The notes under the pieces were generated by a model. It was given only the letters and a program-made list of their open reading frames with translations. It did not search any database and was not told the origin of the DNA. Shown piece by piece: positions 52,243 to 62,824 of a stretch of 64,000 nucleotides of DNA. The position numbers and the translations under genes are program-made. Origin of the DNA: Gracilariopsis chorda (taxonomy: Eukaryota; Rhodophyta; Florideophyceae; Gracilariales; Gracilariaceae); NCBI GenBank assembly GCA_003194525.1, contig NBIV01000016.1:434001-498000 (forward strand). The letters run 5' to 3'. Within the stretch, counting starts at the first letter, position 1. Each line of letters begins with the position of its first letter.

Positions 52243-53710
52243 GTCTGAATGCAGCTAGCGGTTGGAGTAAAGTCGTAAGCAGACGCCAGCCGGCGCTGTT
52301 TTCCTAGGCTTGGATTGCAAACCTGCTTCCTCAAGTGACGGCTGTTGAAAGCTGCAGCAAAGGGAACGCGGATGGGCGGAAAGGTGACGTGGAGGAGAAT
52401 GGGGCAATAAATTGAGATGAATAGATTTGAAGCGCATGTGCAGCAGAACCTGCGGTCGGCGACGGTCCGCGGACGGATAGCCAACTATTCTGGACGGGAT
52501 TACCACTCATCTTAAAGGACCTGTCCTGTTGTGGCACGCGCCGTGTCGTTGTGTCTGCGCTGTCCAGCGGTGTTCGCATGCGCAGCAACTAGGCAAAATT
52601 GGGTGGTCATGCCCCTGTAAGGTAACCTTGCTACCCTTCCAATCTAGTTCAATCTCCCTAACTTTTCGTCCTCATTTGCACACACTTCCAAGGGTAGAGC
52701 ATATACCGTAAGTGGGAAGGTATCCGGTAGAAGAAACACCAGCAGGTATAGCAGTGTTGTCGACTCAATGACGTGGCACAATACGAAAATCGAAAAAGCT
52801 TTCGCACGTGGAGTTGTACTTGATGTGCACAGCCGAGTATAAGTATGAACGGGGAAGTGACTACGGTAGGCAAAGAAAACAGCGAAGCAATTGTGATGAT
52901 CATAATAATGATGATGTTGATTAGCATTAAAGACGGTTGATATATGACAATGTTGCGGGTTGGAAGACGTGAGAAGAGATGGGAACTTTCTTCGACTTCG
53001 GCATATATATAATATAAGACTCAAGCTTAACCCAGGCGCTAAGGGTTATCCCTATACCATCCGGAATGCAAATCGTAAAATTTGTCATACAGTATTGACC
53101 ATAGAATAGTTCTTGACGAGTTGCTGCTGCTCAACAAAATTTCATCTACGCAGTTCATTCAATGTATTCAACTACAGTTGAATGCATTGTATAGACTACA
53201 CCGGTGTCTTATAGACATATCGCGTACTGTATGATACTGCAGATAAAATTGCGAATCCGTGATGGACTGGTCGGAGCATCCGAAGGATGCTTCCTCCATA
53301 TACAAATTATGACATACGAACATTGTTCCCAAAAGTATTCGCCTCATTCTTCCTTATCCTTACAACCCTTTACCCCTGGGTACAATAATAACCCTTAACA
53401 AATTACTCCGATCTCAAGCCAAGATTTGGGGTTGCTTCTCGGAAAGCCCCAGCCTTTTCTAGTCAACAGAGGCGCGAATACCTTGGGTCATCATTAATTT
53501 GAAAGTAGCAACATGTTTGGCAGATTCGGTAGCAAAGCCGTTTCGCTTCGTCTGAGCCACTTCGGCGCGGAGACAAAAACATGCAGGTAGTGCGCGCGGA
53601 ATAGTTTATCCATAAAATGTTTCTGGCATTTGCTTGTGAAAAGGCTGGCCGTTTTGGTAATTCTGTATGTGAGGGAGTCTGCAGCTAAGCCAGTACTCAA
53701 GATATCTTTG
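52243..53710. promoter_or_regulatory. upstream region of the endopeptidase gene and spacer to DBR1
   Basis: 1.47 kb with no gene recognised; frames such as 52644-53024 are low-complexity. AAGGGTTA occurs at 53041-53048, an AT-rich TATATATAATATAAG block at about 53004-53018, and an inverted repeat at 53160-53189. A TACCCCTGGGTA-like near-palindrome lies at ~53372. Confidence 0.4.
53160..53189. repeat. inverted repeat, 14-bp arms, one mismatch
   Basis: CAATGTATTCAACT (53160-53173) and AGTTGAATGCATTG (53176-53189) pair except at one position, with two bases between. Confidence 0.75.
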
Positions 53711-55075
53711 TTATTCTGCGCCGATGTCCACAAGTTCTTTGGCGTTTCTTGAGGAGTGATCCATATCTGACATAGGATCTTGTTCCTCAGCAGACGTAGG
53801 CGGATTGGCCTTAATTCCTAGCGGTACCATCATACCTAGGGTATGAGGGTGGAACTCTAGTTCTGAGGGTGGCGGCTCTGGTTTATCTCCTGGCTTGTAT
53901 ACAGAAGCAACCTGTTTGAAATCTGAAACCATGTGTACGCACATCTCCAGTTTGTCGTTTTGCATGGCTACTGAAGTTCTTTCCATTTCTTCCGTCGTGA
54001 CCGGAGTATTTCTTTGTGGGTCGATTTGTTCAGTGTGAAGGACTGAAAGCCATTCGAGATCTAGGTCGATTCGCTTTCCGCCTGAGTCAATACTTGGTTC
54101 AGTCCCAAAAGCACTTGATTGATGAGGTTGCACAGGGATATCAAGAAGCTGAACGAAGTCCCTTCGAGGTACAATTTTATCTAATGCAAGGAATTTAGTG
54201 CGTTTGCCGAGTAGATGTTCTACAATGGCAGCGAACTTCACATGCATATGTGCCGCAAACCAGAAGGATGGTTGTAAAGTACTGAGCAATTCAGCCGTTC
54301 CAGGATTTCCAAGCGTATTGTTTGCTATCTCGCTTCTAAGAAACGGTTTTGCTGATAAAAGGCGGGGTAAATCTCCATGGCGCCATATCCCTCTGGGCCA
54401 GTCATGTGAAACGACAATATCCACGGGTCGACGAAGTCTTAACAACCTTTTAACGTCTTCTTTGCGAGTGTGATAAACTGACTTGATCTCATTTTTGGGG
54501 TAGGGGGGGCGTTCAAAACGGGGCTTCTCGTAGTCCTTCTCTGTATAAACGCCACTGATACCCGCAATTCGCAAACCGCCAAAGTTAACGACACCAGCGT
54601 TTCCCAGGAAGTACATGTTTGGTGCCACAAGACCTCCCAACGGCAACTGTTGTAGGTGGTACGATGCTTCATGATTCCCCCCTACGAAAATGGTAGGGAC
54701 GTGAGCAAATGCAGATCCATTGTAGTACTTCCAGAATGAACCCATACCGCGGTATTTAGGAGGGCACGCCATACAAGCGAGATCAGACTGGTTGCGTACA
54801 GCCTGAAAGTCTCCTGGACATATCACGAGATCTACTTTCGTAGATTGGCGTCTTTCCAGTTCTCTAATCGCCGCGTACAAACTGTCCACCTCTCCATGAA
54901 CACAACCAACTACAGCAACTCTCATTTTAGAGCGAACTTGTGGAATTCTGTGGTTTCGAGTTCGAGGTTGCGAAAGAGAAGCGAATGAAATTGACGATCT
55001 TGATCGGCTATAACCAAGTCTGCCTGGAGTGCTCACCGGCGCCCACAAAGGAAAAGTCCAACGGACATGACTCAT
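53711..55075 (-). CDS. DBR1: lariat debranching enzyme
   Basis: This metallophosphoesterase hydrolyses the 2'-5' bond of intron lariats after splicing. Metal-binding blocks appear in order: VVGCVHGEVD, CPGDFQAVRN, VGGNHE, VVSHDWPRGI and FAAHMHVKFAA. DBR1-specific are the RGMGSFWKYYNG and GISGVYTEKDYEKPRFERPPY segments. The usual DBR1 start MRVAVVG is at 54925 (404 aa); the first in-frame ATG, 55075, adds 50 Ser/Arg-rich residues that resemble an organelle or nuclear targeting extension (454 aa). I give the longer form, with the shorter equally possible. The C-terminus is hydrophilic. It is divergent from EED, with a Harbinger-like element inserted between. Confidence 0.93.
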   Translation of the reverse strand: MSHVRWTFPLWAPVSTPGRLGYSRSRSSISFASLSQPRTRNHRIPQVRSKMRVAVVGCVHGEVDSLYAAIRELERRQSTKVDLVICPGDFQAVRNQSDLACMACPPKYRGMGSFWKYYNGSAFAHVPTIFVGGNHEASYHLQQLPLGGLVAPNMYFLGNAGVVNFGGLRIAGISGVYTEKDYEKPRFERPPYPKNEIKSVYHTRKEDVKRLLRLRRPVDIVVSHDWPRGIWRHGDLPRLLSAKPFLRSEIANNTLGNPGTAELLSTLQPSFWFAAHMHVKFAAIVEHLLGKRTKFLALDKIVPRRDFVQLLDIPVQPHQSSAFGTEPSIDSGGKRIDLDLEWLSVLHTEQIDPQRNTPVTTEEMERTSVAMQNDKLEMCVHMVSDFKQVASVYKPGDKPEPPPSELEFHPHTLGMMVPLGIKANPPTSAEEQDPMSDMDHSSRNAKELVDIGAE

Positions 55076-55300
55076 ATAGAACTCAATAGCACCAGAGGAT
55101 CGATTCGAGACCACCTCGGTAGTTTTCAAGACCTTTTTACAAGACTGTTACGGACCAGAAACAACCGTCCTTCGTGTTGCCGCATATAGAAGAAGATTAC
55201 AAATCGTGCATCTCCGAAGCACTGTTACACTAGGTGCTTTCTCTGGCGCCAGTCCTATATTTTGAAGCGCACTGTAACAGGTAACGTTGGTAAAGGGTTA

Positions 55301-56037
55301 GAGCATCTCCACCCCGTGCACGGTAACACGCTAAATCGGCAAACATGTGGCATCACGTGTATGCCATTCATTGGATGACGCTAAATCGACAAATTTCCAT
55401 AGCTCCATAGTATTCGGCATCTCCAGCGGGTCACTGGTTGACGAATTGTCTCGTGATGCCCACCGCCTTCTGATCGGACCACCAGATGGACGTCACCACG
55501 GACGAGGTTGGAGGCCTGCCGTATGGAACAACCGCCGAATCCCTTACCACCATGATCATGGCAATACTTGGCATCAGAGAGCATATTCGGAAACGCCGCT
55601 CTCAAAAACGCACGCACGGTGGATCCCTCCCTGGAAGAGCCCCAAATCGAAACATTGGACGCGAACAAGCGGCCGATTATATACATCAGGCATACTTTCT
55701 CAATGCTACAGAACTGAACCCTATCACGGGAGATGAGCTGGTTGAGGTACTGGTATGTTGAAAGATGTTGTGACGAAGGTCGTGGACTTTGCATGCGCAT
55801 CACAAAGACATCAGTGCTTGTATTCGATTGGTCAGTTCTGTTTAGCGACGCCTGCAAAACGCTCGCCAAAATTTTGCCTATAGCGAGATTTTTAGCGTTC
55901 CGGAAGTGTATGTCGTTGTCGTTACGGTTGGCGATGCACGGCTGGAGAAGGAAATTTTTATGAAAGCGCTATAGCGCCCGCTATTAATTTAAATTTCCAC
56001 CGTTTTGGCGTTTTAACGCTTGCCGGTGGAGATGCTC
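55301..56037. mobile_element. PIF/Harbinger-like DNA element with transposase remnant
   Basis: A 737-bp element with 13-bp terminal inverted repeats GAGCATCTCCACC, flanked on both sides by the 3-bp duplication TTA (55298-55300 and 56038-56040), the target preference of PIF/Harbinger transposons. Inside, on plus, a frame at 55486-55761 contains HGGSLPGRAPNRNIGREQAA followed by DYIHQAYF, similar to the conserved early part of Harbinger transposases (GGS-x-PGR-x-N-x-x-R ... YF). It breaks by stop codon soon after, with no DDE domain, so this is a non-autonomous or decayed copy. Confidence 0.72.
55486..55761 (+). pseudogene. Harbinger transposase fragment
   Basis: A 91-codon remnant within the element at 55301-56037. 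The recognisable block (about residues 45-75) is GGSLPGRAPNRNIGRE and DYIHQAYF. It ends at a stop codon at 55759-55761; downstream sequence can only be read in other frames. No catalytic DDE residues remain. Confidence 0.5.
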
Positions 56038-56383
56038 TTAGCAGTCCGTCAATGTGCAGTATTTGGATGACCTATCAACCTATCAAACAGAAGGGTTAGA
56101 TGGCTACCGATGGACACTTTGGTATTCTTGGTAACCCTCCGGCTTCCGATGCCCCTAAATTAATGCTCAGTACAGGTTTTTGACTATCTTCACTGCCGAG
56201 TTGCACAGTAACCCGTAACCCTTCTCTTTGGTATTCCGTGCGGAGTTCTGCTCTGTACGCACGGAAGTCATCTGGGTCAGCAGTATTTTTGAACTTGGAC
56301 ACGACATTCGTCCTTGTGGCACCAATGATTTGATCACTGTGAGAATAGGGACCCACGGATATACTTGGGTCTTCATGTGAGAG

Positions 56384-57854
56384 ATGCCGAAGCGTTCCAA
56401 CTCTGCCTCAAGGAGGTCTTTGACACAGAAGGGAACATATCGTTATGTATCGTCAGTGCTTGAAGACAACTCGAATGAACCTCAGTCCACCTATGGGGTG
56501 CAATTTGTATGGAAACCGTCGTACTATCATATGCAAGGAGGTGGTGCTCTGTGGCAAGATGGGGGACCACCTCGGAGTCGCCACCGCGGTCTACGCGGCT
56601 TGGCCGAAGTAGCACTAGAAGAAGATCTAGATGAAGACGAAGTCACAGATTTGTTAGAGCCAGAGATTCAACCAGCTGATACTGATAAGCAGTGGAGGAA
56701 TCTGTTCGTCACCTGCAATGGTAACACTGTTCGAATATACGAGGCTAAACATAAAGAAAGTCCATCTCTTTTGCAATTTTACGAGGACTCCGACACAACG
56801 GAGCAATTCTATTGCGTCGCTTGGACATTTAATGTTACTGGAAACCATGAATACTGGGTTTGCGCCGCCGGTCGAAAGGGGATCATTCGAGTGATTGATG
56901 TACAAAACTTTCGTCTTCGAAGTTCTCTTACTGGTCACGGAGACGCTGTAAATGACCTTAAAGTACATCCCAGAGACCCGGCTCTTGTAATTAGCGCTTC
57001 AAAAGACGAGTCATTGCGATTATGGAATCTTAGAACGGGGGCAACATGCGCAATTTTTTGCGGCCTTAGAGGCCATCGAGGAGAGGTCGTGCATGTGGAC
57101 TTCAGTCAGGATGGCAGCAGATTCGCTAGCTGCGGAATAGACAACAGTGTCCGTATATGGGACTTTTACGATAACGAGGATGTGGTTAAGGGTATCAAAG
57201 AGTCTCATAAAGTTGCTGATCTTGGGGTTGAAGATCCGCATGTCTATATCGATGAAACCGGGACACGAAGAAAAACGAAAGTACCCATCTGCCAGTTCCC
57301 GTTCTTCGTCACCAGAAAAGTCCACAGGCATTATGTGGATTGTGTCATGTGGGTGGGGGAGCTTCTTCTTAGCAAATCAGTTCATAATCGAATGATCTTA
57401 TGGGAACCAGAACAGGACAGAGAATCACTTGCGTCTCCGGCGACCGAGTACACGCTACTCGAGGAATACGTGCTTGATGTCTGCAATGTTTGGTTCATAC
57501 GGTTTGCTATGGACCGCCACCGACGACTTGTAGCGTGCGGTAATGACAAGGTACGGGAAACCCTTCTTTGGTCCTATGAAAGACAATTTGACTAACAGCG
57601 ACAATGGCCACTCTGTAATTTGTACTCTCCTTCCCCTTCTTCGTAACGTTTCGGCTTAATGTTTAATACAGGGCATGGTCAGTGTGTTTGATTTACGATT
57701 GACCCCTTCGAAACCTCTGTGCGTAATCAATCCGAAGGACAAGTATCGGTACAGTGCGCAATTTGTGCGACAATGTGCTTTCTCTGAGGACGGATCTATT
57801 CTTTTGGCTGTTGATGACACATCATCTGTGGTGCAATATGAACGACTGGACTGA
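56384..57854 (+). CDS. EED: Polycomb protein EED/ESC/FIE, two exons
   Basis: Exons 56384-57550 and 57672-57854, with a 121-bp intron (donor GTACGG, acceptor ATACAG), give a 449-aa WD40 protein. Blades include FVTCNGNTVRIYE, YWVCAAGRKGIIRVID, LTGHGDAVNDLKVHP, LVISASKDESLRLWNL, HRGEVVHVDFSQDG and the EED-specific HRHYVDCVMWVGELLLSKS and WFIRFAMDRHRRLVACGN. The second exon supplies the last blade (GMVSVFDLRL, CAFSEDGSILLAVDD, VVQYERLD), without which the propeller would be incomplete. EED binds H3K27me3 and activates E(z) in PRC2 in the nucleus. The N-terminus is basic and Ser-rich. Confidence 0.93.
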
Positions 57855-58056
57855 CTTTGAAGCGCTTGATACCCAATAGAAGAGCATTCGAGGCGATAGC
57901 GGCATAAAAGTCAAGGAAGAAGAGCATTAGTTGGGCAGCCTCCACAGCTTTCTCTTCAAGGTGGAGCATTAACGTAGATAAGCAGTTTCATGCGAATGGT
58001 TTACTGTTAAGCGGTCGAAGCACACAAGGAAAACCGTCAAAGAGAGCTCTTTAAAG
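57855..58056. other. convergent 3' flanks, EED / bL10
   Basis: About 200 bp between converging stop codons; nothing recognised. Confidence 0.35.
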
Positions 58057-58728
58057 TCATTCTGATGCAGCATCACTTCCTTCCTCTTCGTCCGCAATTG
58101 CCAATTTGATAGCCTTGGCGACCTTCGTAGGGACTGCCTTAACAGAGCTTCCAAGTTTGGTAGGTACTATTTTGAGACTGACAGCGATCTTTCGGATAAG
58201 CTCTTGCTTCGAAGGCAGGGCTGCTATTGCTTGAATGCCAGCAGCGTCGCATCGCTCACCTTCGAATCCACCACCCTTTATGCCTTCTCGTTTCGCAGTT
58301 TTGGCGAATTTGGTATAAACGTCGACAGACTGTTTGATATCTTCTTGCACAAAGAACCATAGATTTGACTGTTGCAAGAAGTCGCCCATAGCCTCCCATT
58401 TAGATTCTGCGATTGCACGACGCATGAGACTATTCTTAATTGAAACCGCGCTGGTACCTTCAGGAAGTTGTTGTCTCAGCTGGTAAACATTGGCAACGGT
58501 GAGACCATCTAAAGGAACTGCAAACACCATTTCTGATACTGCTAAGCGCTCTTTCACGGATTCAACAATCGCAGACTTCTTCGCGATGACAGCCTCCGAA
58601 ATCATGTGAATTGTAGCCCTTCTGGAGGTACCGGAGCGAGAGAAAGCAACTCGAGAGGTCACGACTGATCCTCCATTGAAGCCAGAGATTGCGACAGAAA
58701 TCGGTGCTGCAAACGCAAAATTCTCCAT
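58057..58728 (-). CDS. RPL10: plastid ribosomal protein bL10 precursor
   Basis: The 223-aa protein has a transit peptide (start ENFAFAAPISV; about 45 residues). The bL10 domain follows: KKSAIVESVKERLAVSEMVF, a VYQLRQQLPEGTSAVSIKNS block and KGGGFEGERCDAAGI. The tail is Lys/Glu/Asp-rich, the part that in bacteria binds L7/L12 dimers. The protein builds the base of the ribosomal stalk in plastid ribosomes. The gene is nuclear here. Intronless, first ATG used. It is divergent from the RPP38-like gene with 484 bp between. Confidence 0.92.
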   Translation of the reverse strand: MENFAFAAPISVAISGFNGGSVVTSRVAFSRSGTSRRATIHMISEAVIAKKSAIVESVKERLAVSEMVFAVPLDGLTVANVYQLRQQLPEGTSAVSIKNSLMRRAIAESKWEAMGDFLQQSNLWFFVQEDIKQSVDVYTKFAKTAKREGIKGGGFEGERCDAAGIQAIAALPSKQELIRKIAVSLKIVPTKLGSSVKAVPTKVAKAIKLAIADEEEGSDAASE

Positions 58729-59212
58729 TTGAGAAGGTGATGTGAGTGACTCGCGAAGTGGAGTGCGAGAATGCGAGGAAGGTGCAGGGACTTGGAGTTG
58801 GCTGGGAAGTGGAGTGAGCTGCCTTGCGAACGAACGTGGAAAATCTATAGGCTTGGGGGTCTTGGCTCTGTGTCTGATGAATAGGTAATCATTGATTACT
58901 AATCAAGGATTGCAGAACGACCTCGCAGAAATTTAATGAGATTTGTAAGATAATCTCCCGATGACACGACGATCCATTTCACTGTCGACCAAAAAGAAAT
59001 GGAAATGGATTAATTTGCCCTTGTGATCTACAGAATTCTTCTTCTGCAGAGAAGGGTTACCAAAGTGCCAAGCCGGCGGTCGGACATAGGGCTAACAACC
59101 AATTTGTCTACATGTAGAAGCGCTCTCGTGACGTAAGAGTGGACTCTTGCGGAAGAAGCATGCAAGTTTTCCAATAATCGTGATTTGCGTCGCAAAAGAA
59201 TGCTTCACCATT
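58729..59212. promoter_or_regulatory. divergent promoter region, bL10 / RPP38-like
   Basis: 484 bp with no gene recognised; AAGGGTTA at 59052-59059. Confidence 0.4.
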
Positions 59213-59893
59213 ATGAGTGAAAAGAAGAGACGAACTTCAGCTTCAGCTTCAGTGGCCAAATCGCAGAAGAAGAAGGTCTGGGGTTCGAAGCAAGTCCTGG
59301 CTTCCCCGTTCGCTTCAACCTTTCCTTCTGCCAAACCCGGCACAAAAGAGGCAGTGCTTCAGATAATTGTCCAGCTGTTCCCAACCCCTTTCATCACGCG
59401 AAAAACACGGCCTAGCAAAGCATCTCAAGATAGTGACAGGGCCCGGAAAGACGATCAACATGATACAAGGAATAGCAAACCCCCGCGGATGCTGTGTGGT
59501 ATCAATGAAGTCACGCGTGCATTGGAAAAGAATAGGGTAGAGGTGGTCATTGTCTCACGGGATGTAACCCCTGCTTTTCTTGTAACCCACATACCAATTC
59601 TATGTTTCCTTACTTCTGCGAAATTGGTTGTTTTGCCTGGTGATGGTACAGAACTTGGTCATCTTCTCGGTACTAAGAGACTGTTGGCATTCGGTCTCCT
59701 CAGAAAGACGTCGGACCATTCCAAAGATACTGAATTAGCTGACTTGCTAATTGAAAGGCTTGTACCACATTCCACTCCCCTAGAATACCCATGGCTGGCT
59801 GCAATTAAGGGAAAGAAGGTTCCAACCCTACCAGATCCAGTCATGATACCTCATAAAACGAAGAAAGAAATCCTGGCCCCGCTTCAGCCGTAG
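59213..59893 (+). CDS. L7Ae/L30e-family protein, RPP38 (RNase P/MRP) type
   Basis: The 226-aa protein has a basic N-terminus (MSEKKRRTSASASVAKSQ). The L7Ae fold (about 110-190) has GINEVTRALEKNRVEVVIV, then VSRDVTPAFLVTHIPILCF, GTELGHLLGTKRLLAFGLL. The GINEVT-RALE pattern is the K-turn RNA-binding helix of the family; the long N-terminal extension and the context are closest to RPP38/POP3, a subunit of nuclear RNase P and RNase MRP that process tRNA and rRNA precursors. NHP2 and ribosomal L7Ae are shorter, so less likely. First ATG is 59213. Confidence 0.72.
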   Translation: MSEKKRRTSASASVAKSQKKKVWGSKQVLASPFASTFPSAKPGTKEAVLQIIVQLFPTPFITRKTRPSKASQDSDRARKDDQHDTRNSKPPRMLCGINEVTRALEKNRVEVVIVSRDVTPAFLVTHIPILCFLTSAKLVVLPGDGTELGHLLGTKRLLAFGLLRKTSDHSKDTELADLLIERLVPHSTPLEYPWLAAIKGKKVPTLPDPVMIPHKTKKEILAPLQP

Positions 59894-60529
59894 CGGCACC
59901 ATAATGCAGTTGCTATCCACTTTGGGTACTACAAGTCTTAATCATGTAACACGTTTTGCCGATTACTCTAATAGCCTTTTATTCTCGAAACTAGTCTGCA
60001 CAGCTACAAAGCAGTGCATCCAATGCAAGAAAAGCTAGAAGGCTCCCTCCAAGAACAAAATGCCAGCTCTTGGATGTCTTGTCCTTTCCCCTATTCATCA
60101 CAGGCTTCAAACGGATATCCTCGTCGTGACGAATACTGCAAAGATGCGCTTCACACCGAAGATGACATTTGTGCAGAACAGCACCGAACCGATTTCCGGA
60201 CACACCGTGAGCTCAACAGAAGGAGCCGCATATGTTCCCTGTCAAGTTGGTGTTCGAAAAAGAGAGAGACAAACGACTCCACTAAAGAATACTGGATAAA
60301 TCGTAGCACCAGCAGTACGAATCGTGTAGGCATGTATTTCTCCATAAGGAAGGAAATTTCTGCGTACCCCAAGAAATATCGACAATCTTCAGCATTATAA
60401 ACAACTGTTCCTTCTTAATCGTATATTGGACTGGCGTTACCTGATGGATGGTAAACGAGCTTCTCGTCTCGAGGATCCACATGTTTCCGACAAAAGGAAC
60501 ATAGAGCAAAACGAATGGCTTCTGCAAAC
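59894..60529. other. convergent interval with unresolved open frames
   Basis: 636 bp between the converging RPP38-like and APC2 stops. Frames on both strands are open (60014-60400 plus, 60060-60299 plus, 59991-60203 minus with a hydrophobic end GGSLLAFLALDALL). None has a known domain. It could hide a small spliced gene, but I cannot settle strand or exons. Confidence 0.25.
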
Positions 60530-62824
60530 TTAGCGTTTCTTTACCTTGTACATCCCGGCACTTAGTTCTATCTTCTCTTCTTCAATCAGTTGCGATAAAA
60601 AGGCGGCAAGCTGAGCTTCCGTTCTGTCATATGCTGGGGTCTGCACGAACCGCTGAAGCATGTTGTGAATTTGTTCCAAAGGAAGTTGTTTTAAATTCTG
60701 CAGCATGGCCATGACATAAGTCTCATAGACGGCCATCTGAGCATCTTCCGGTTGTTCATCCCCAACGTCGCGGTCGTTGGCTGGAACGTTTTCTTCATCA
60801 ATGCCCCCAGAGGCTGATTCTATTTCCCCGGCGTGCTCGACTGTCTCATAGGTAGAGTTGTTTGAATCTGCAGCTCTTATGACACCCAGATTCGCCAGGC
60901 CTTGTATCTTACGTCGAAAAACTGCGTCGTCCTTGATACCAAGATGATTCTGAAGCTCTTGCAATGTTTGTTTCTTTTTCACTGCAAAATGTGATAGAAT
61001 AGTGGCCTGGATTGGAGTTACGCTCACGTCTACTTCACGACCATCTTCGAATTCAAGATGCACTGCCACTGTGCCCACACCATGTTGCCATCGTAGCTTC
61101 CTTGGATGCTTGTGTTTCTGAAAGGAGGAAGTATATAGACTCATTTGCGTCTCCAGCTGTGTGGTTGCCTTAAACTCTGATTCCTCCTGTAACTTTGGCC
61201 AGAACTCCTTGGATAAAACAACAGCTTCAAAATTTTGAAGTGGAGAAGCTGGATTCTGAGATTGGGCCGTCTCCAAGACCAACTTGGAGTCCTTAATGTC
61301 ATTCAGCATTATCAAACACTCATGCATGGCTTCCTTCCCAAATCTGTCAGTGAGTAACTCTAAGGTCTTGTATTCACGGTCAAGATCCAACCCGAAAGAG
61401 TTAATGAGTTTGTCGGCGAGTAACCCCTTGTATTCATTGACGATTTGCTCACTGGTTCCATAGATGGTGACTAAAGTCGCGATTGCATCTTTGCCGGGTT
61501 TCCATTTCCCACCCTTTCGCGGGGCGTCAATGGGTTCTGGTTCCCAGTTGTCGTAATCTTCAACATCGATTCTCATGCTAGTGTTGTAATAACCATCTAT
61601 CGACTGACAATCTTCGTCTTCCTCATCGTATATTTTGCTTTCCAAACTTTTGCCCCCAGACATGTGCACGTCCCCTTCTGCATCGCGAGCACGCTTTCGG
61701 CGTCCCCTTTGAAGTTCTTCGTAAAGCTCTCCGTCACCAGTCATTCCACTAACGATGCAGCGAACGGTGTCTGTCCTTCTCCTAAGATATTCTCTAACTG
61801 GACCGCTAACATTCTCAAGCATGACTCCGCTCGGGTCCAGAAAGCGAAGCATTTTGATGACACTCACGTAGCGCTGTAGTATTTCGGACGTTATGGTACC
61901 GGCATTTAGCATGGTCTGTGTGAATTGCTCTCGCATAGCGCTTGTGACTTCAGGTTTTTGGTCTGTAGACATAATGCAGTCTTTCAAATCTTCGAGAGCG
62001 GGCAAGCTCTTCGGGAAAGTTTGAATTAATATCATCAACTGCCCTTTCCGAATGTTACCAACGCTCTCGTGCAGTCTAAAGAAAAGCCGTTTTCTCCAAT
62101 GCTGAAGATGAAGGCCGTCCTTGTCTTTCTGCTTTGTTGTAGCATCAGTACTATGCGTGTTGTCATAGTCGTTTGTAGCGGAGGGGAGGATAAGTGCCAT
62201 CCAGTCTTGCAAGAAGTTTTGCATCCACTGAACAAGCCCCGGCAGAGCCCGACCCTCATAATTATTTCTTGTTCTCTGTTGAACCAGACTGTCCATTGTG
62301 TCAAAAGCTACTGAGCCAATAGCGTCTTCTAGGACTTCGGAAAATCCTAAGTCAACAAGCTGATTACAGACACGCCGAGCGCGTTCTCTTCCAGTTAAAG
62401 TCTGTGAGTATTCACTCAGCAGTCTTTCGAGAATCCTTGCAACACTGTCACCTAAGTGTGATGGTACCAGTTCGATAAGCATAGCCATGCTGCGTAAAAT
62501 GAACTTTCTAGTGCATCCAACACATTCCTTGATCTTTTCAAGCTCAGCAACTGTGTTGCGCCCGTTCACAAAATACCGGTGAGCTTCAGACAACGTATGC
62601 AAAACATGGTTATCTGTCTGATTACCAGTACACATTAGCTTCAAAAGAGGGACTACCTTCTCAACAACTACACGTTCTTGTGAGCGAATAATCCAGAGAC
62701 AGAATGCCCGGGAATGTCCTGAACGATGCAGCTTTTGTAGTTGTCCTTTGACGACCATCGAATTGTTTTCTGGTCCGTAGGTTTCGCTCAAGCAGAATTT
62801 CCATGCTGATGTAATATCGTCCAT
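60530..62824 (-). CDS. APC2: anaphase-promoting complex subunit 2 (cullin)
   Basis: The 764-aa protein is the cullin scaffold of the APC/C ubiquitin ligase. A helical N-terminal part (about 1-370) precedes the cullin homology region: AIATLVTIYGTSEQIVNEYKG, LLADKLINSFGLDLDREYKT, LELLTDRFGKEAMHECLIML, then VVLSKEFWPKL, RKLRWQHGVGTVAV and VDVSVTPIQATILSHFA. The C-terminal winged helix (TLQELQNHLGIKDDAVFRRK) and final APC2 domain (YVMAMLQNLKQLPLEQIHNML; AGMYKVKKR) also fit. APC2 binds the RING protein APC11 to degrade cyclins and securin in mitosis. Length is normal for compact homologues. Intronless; first ATG used. It is divergent from NDUFB7. Confidence 0.94.
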   Translation of the reverse strand: MDDITSAWKFCLSETYGPENNSMVVKGQLQKLHRSGHSRAFCLWIIRSQERVVVEKVVPLLKLMCTGNQTDNHVLHTLSEAHRYFVNGRNTVAELEKIKECVGCTRKFILRSMAMLIELVPSHLGDSVARILERLLSEYSQTLTGRERARRVCNQLVDLGFSEVLEDAIGSVAFDTMDSLVQQRTRNNYEGRALPGLVQWMQNFLQDWMALILPSATNDYDNTHSTDATTKQKDKDGLHLQHWRKRLFFRLHESVGNIRKGQLMILIQTFPKSLPALEDLKDCIMSTDQKPEVTSAMREQFTQTMLNAGTITSEILQRYVSVIKMLRFLDPSGVMLENVSGPVREYLRRRTDTVRCIVSGMTGDGELYEELQRGRRKRARDAEGDVHMSGGKSLESKIYDEEDEDCQSIDGYYNTSMRIDVEDYDNWEPEPIDAPRKGGKWKPGKDAIATLVTIYGTSEQIVNEYKGLLADKLINSFGLDLDREYKTLELLTDRFGKEAMHECLIMLNDIKDSKLVLETAQSQNPASPLQNFEAVVLSKEFWPKLQEESEFKATTQLETQMSLYTSSFQKHKHPRKLRWQHGVGTVAVHLEFEDGREVDVSVTPIQATILSHFAVKKKQTLQELQNHLGIKDDAVFRRKIQGLANLGVIRAADSNNSTYETVEHAGEIESASGGIDEENVPANDRDVGDEQPEDAQMAVYETYVMAMLQNLKQLPLEQIHNMLQRFVQTPAYDRTEAQLAAFLSQLIEEEKIELSAGMYKVKKR

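Larger units (their letters stand above)
55076..56383. promoter_or_regulatory. DBR1/EED divergent region carrying a transposon
   Basis: The interval is mostly occupied by the transposon at 55301-56037. AAGGGTTA at 55293-55300 (its last three bases are the TTA target site) and again at 56091-56098 flank the element. Confidence 0.45.

Noticed and set aside
52644..53024. 126-aa minus-strand frame rich in His/Tyr/Leu
   Set aside because: Low complexity, from a TGATGATCATAATAATGATG-type repeat; no signal or domain.
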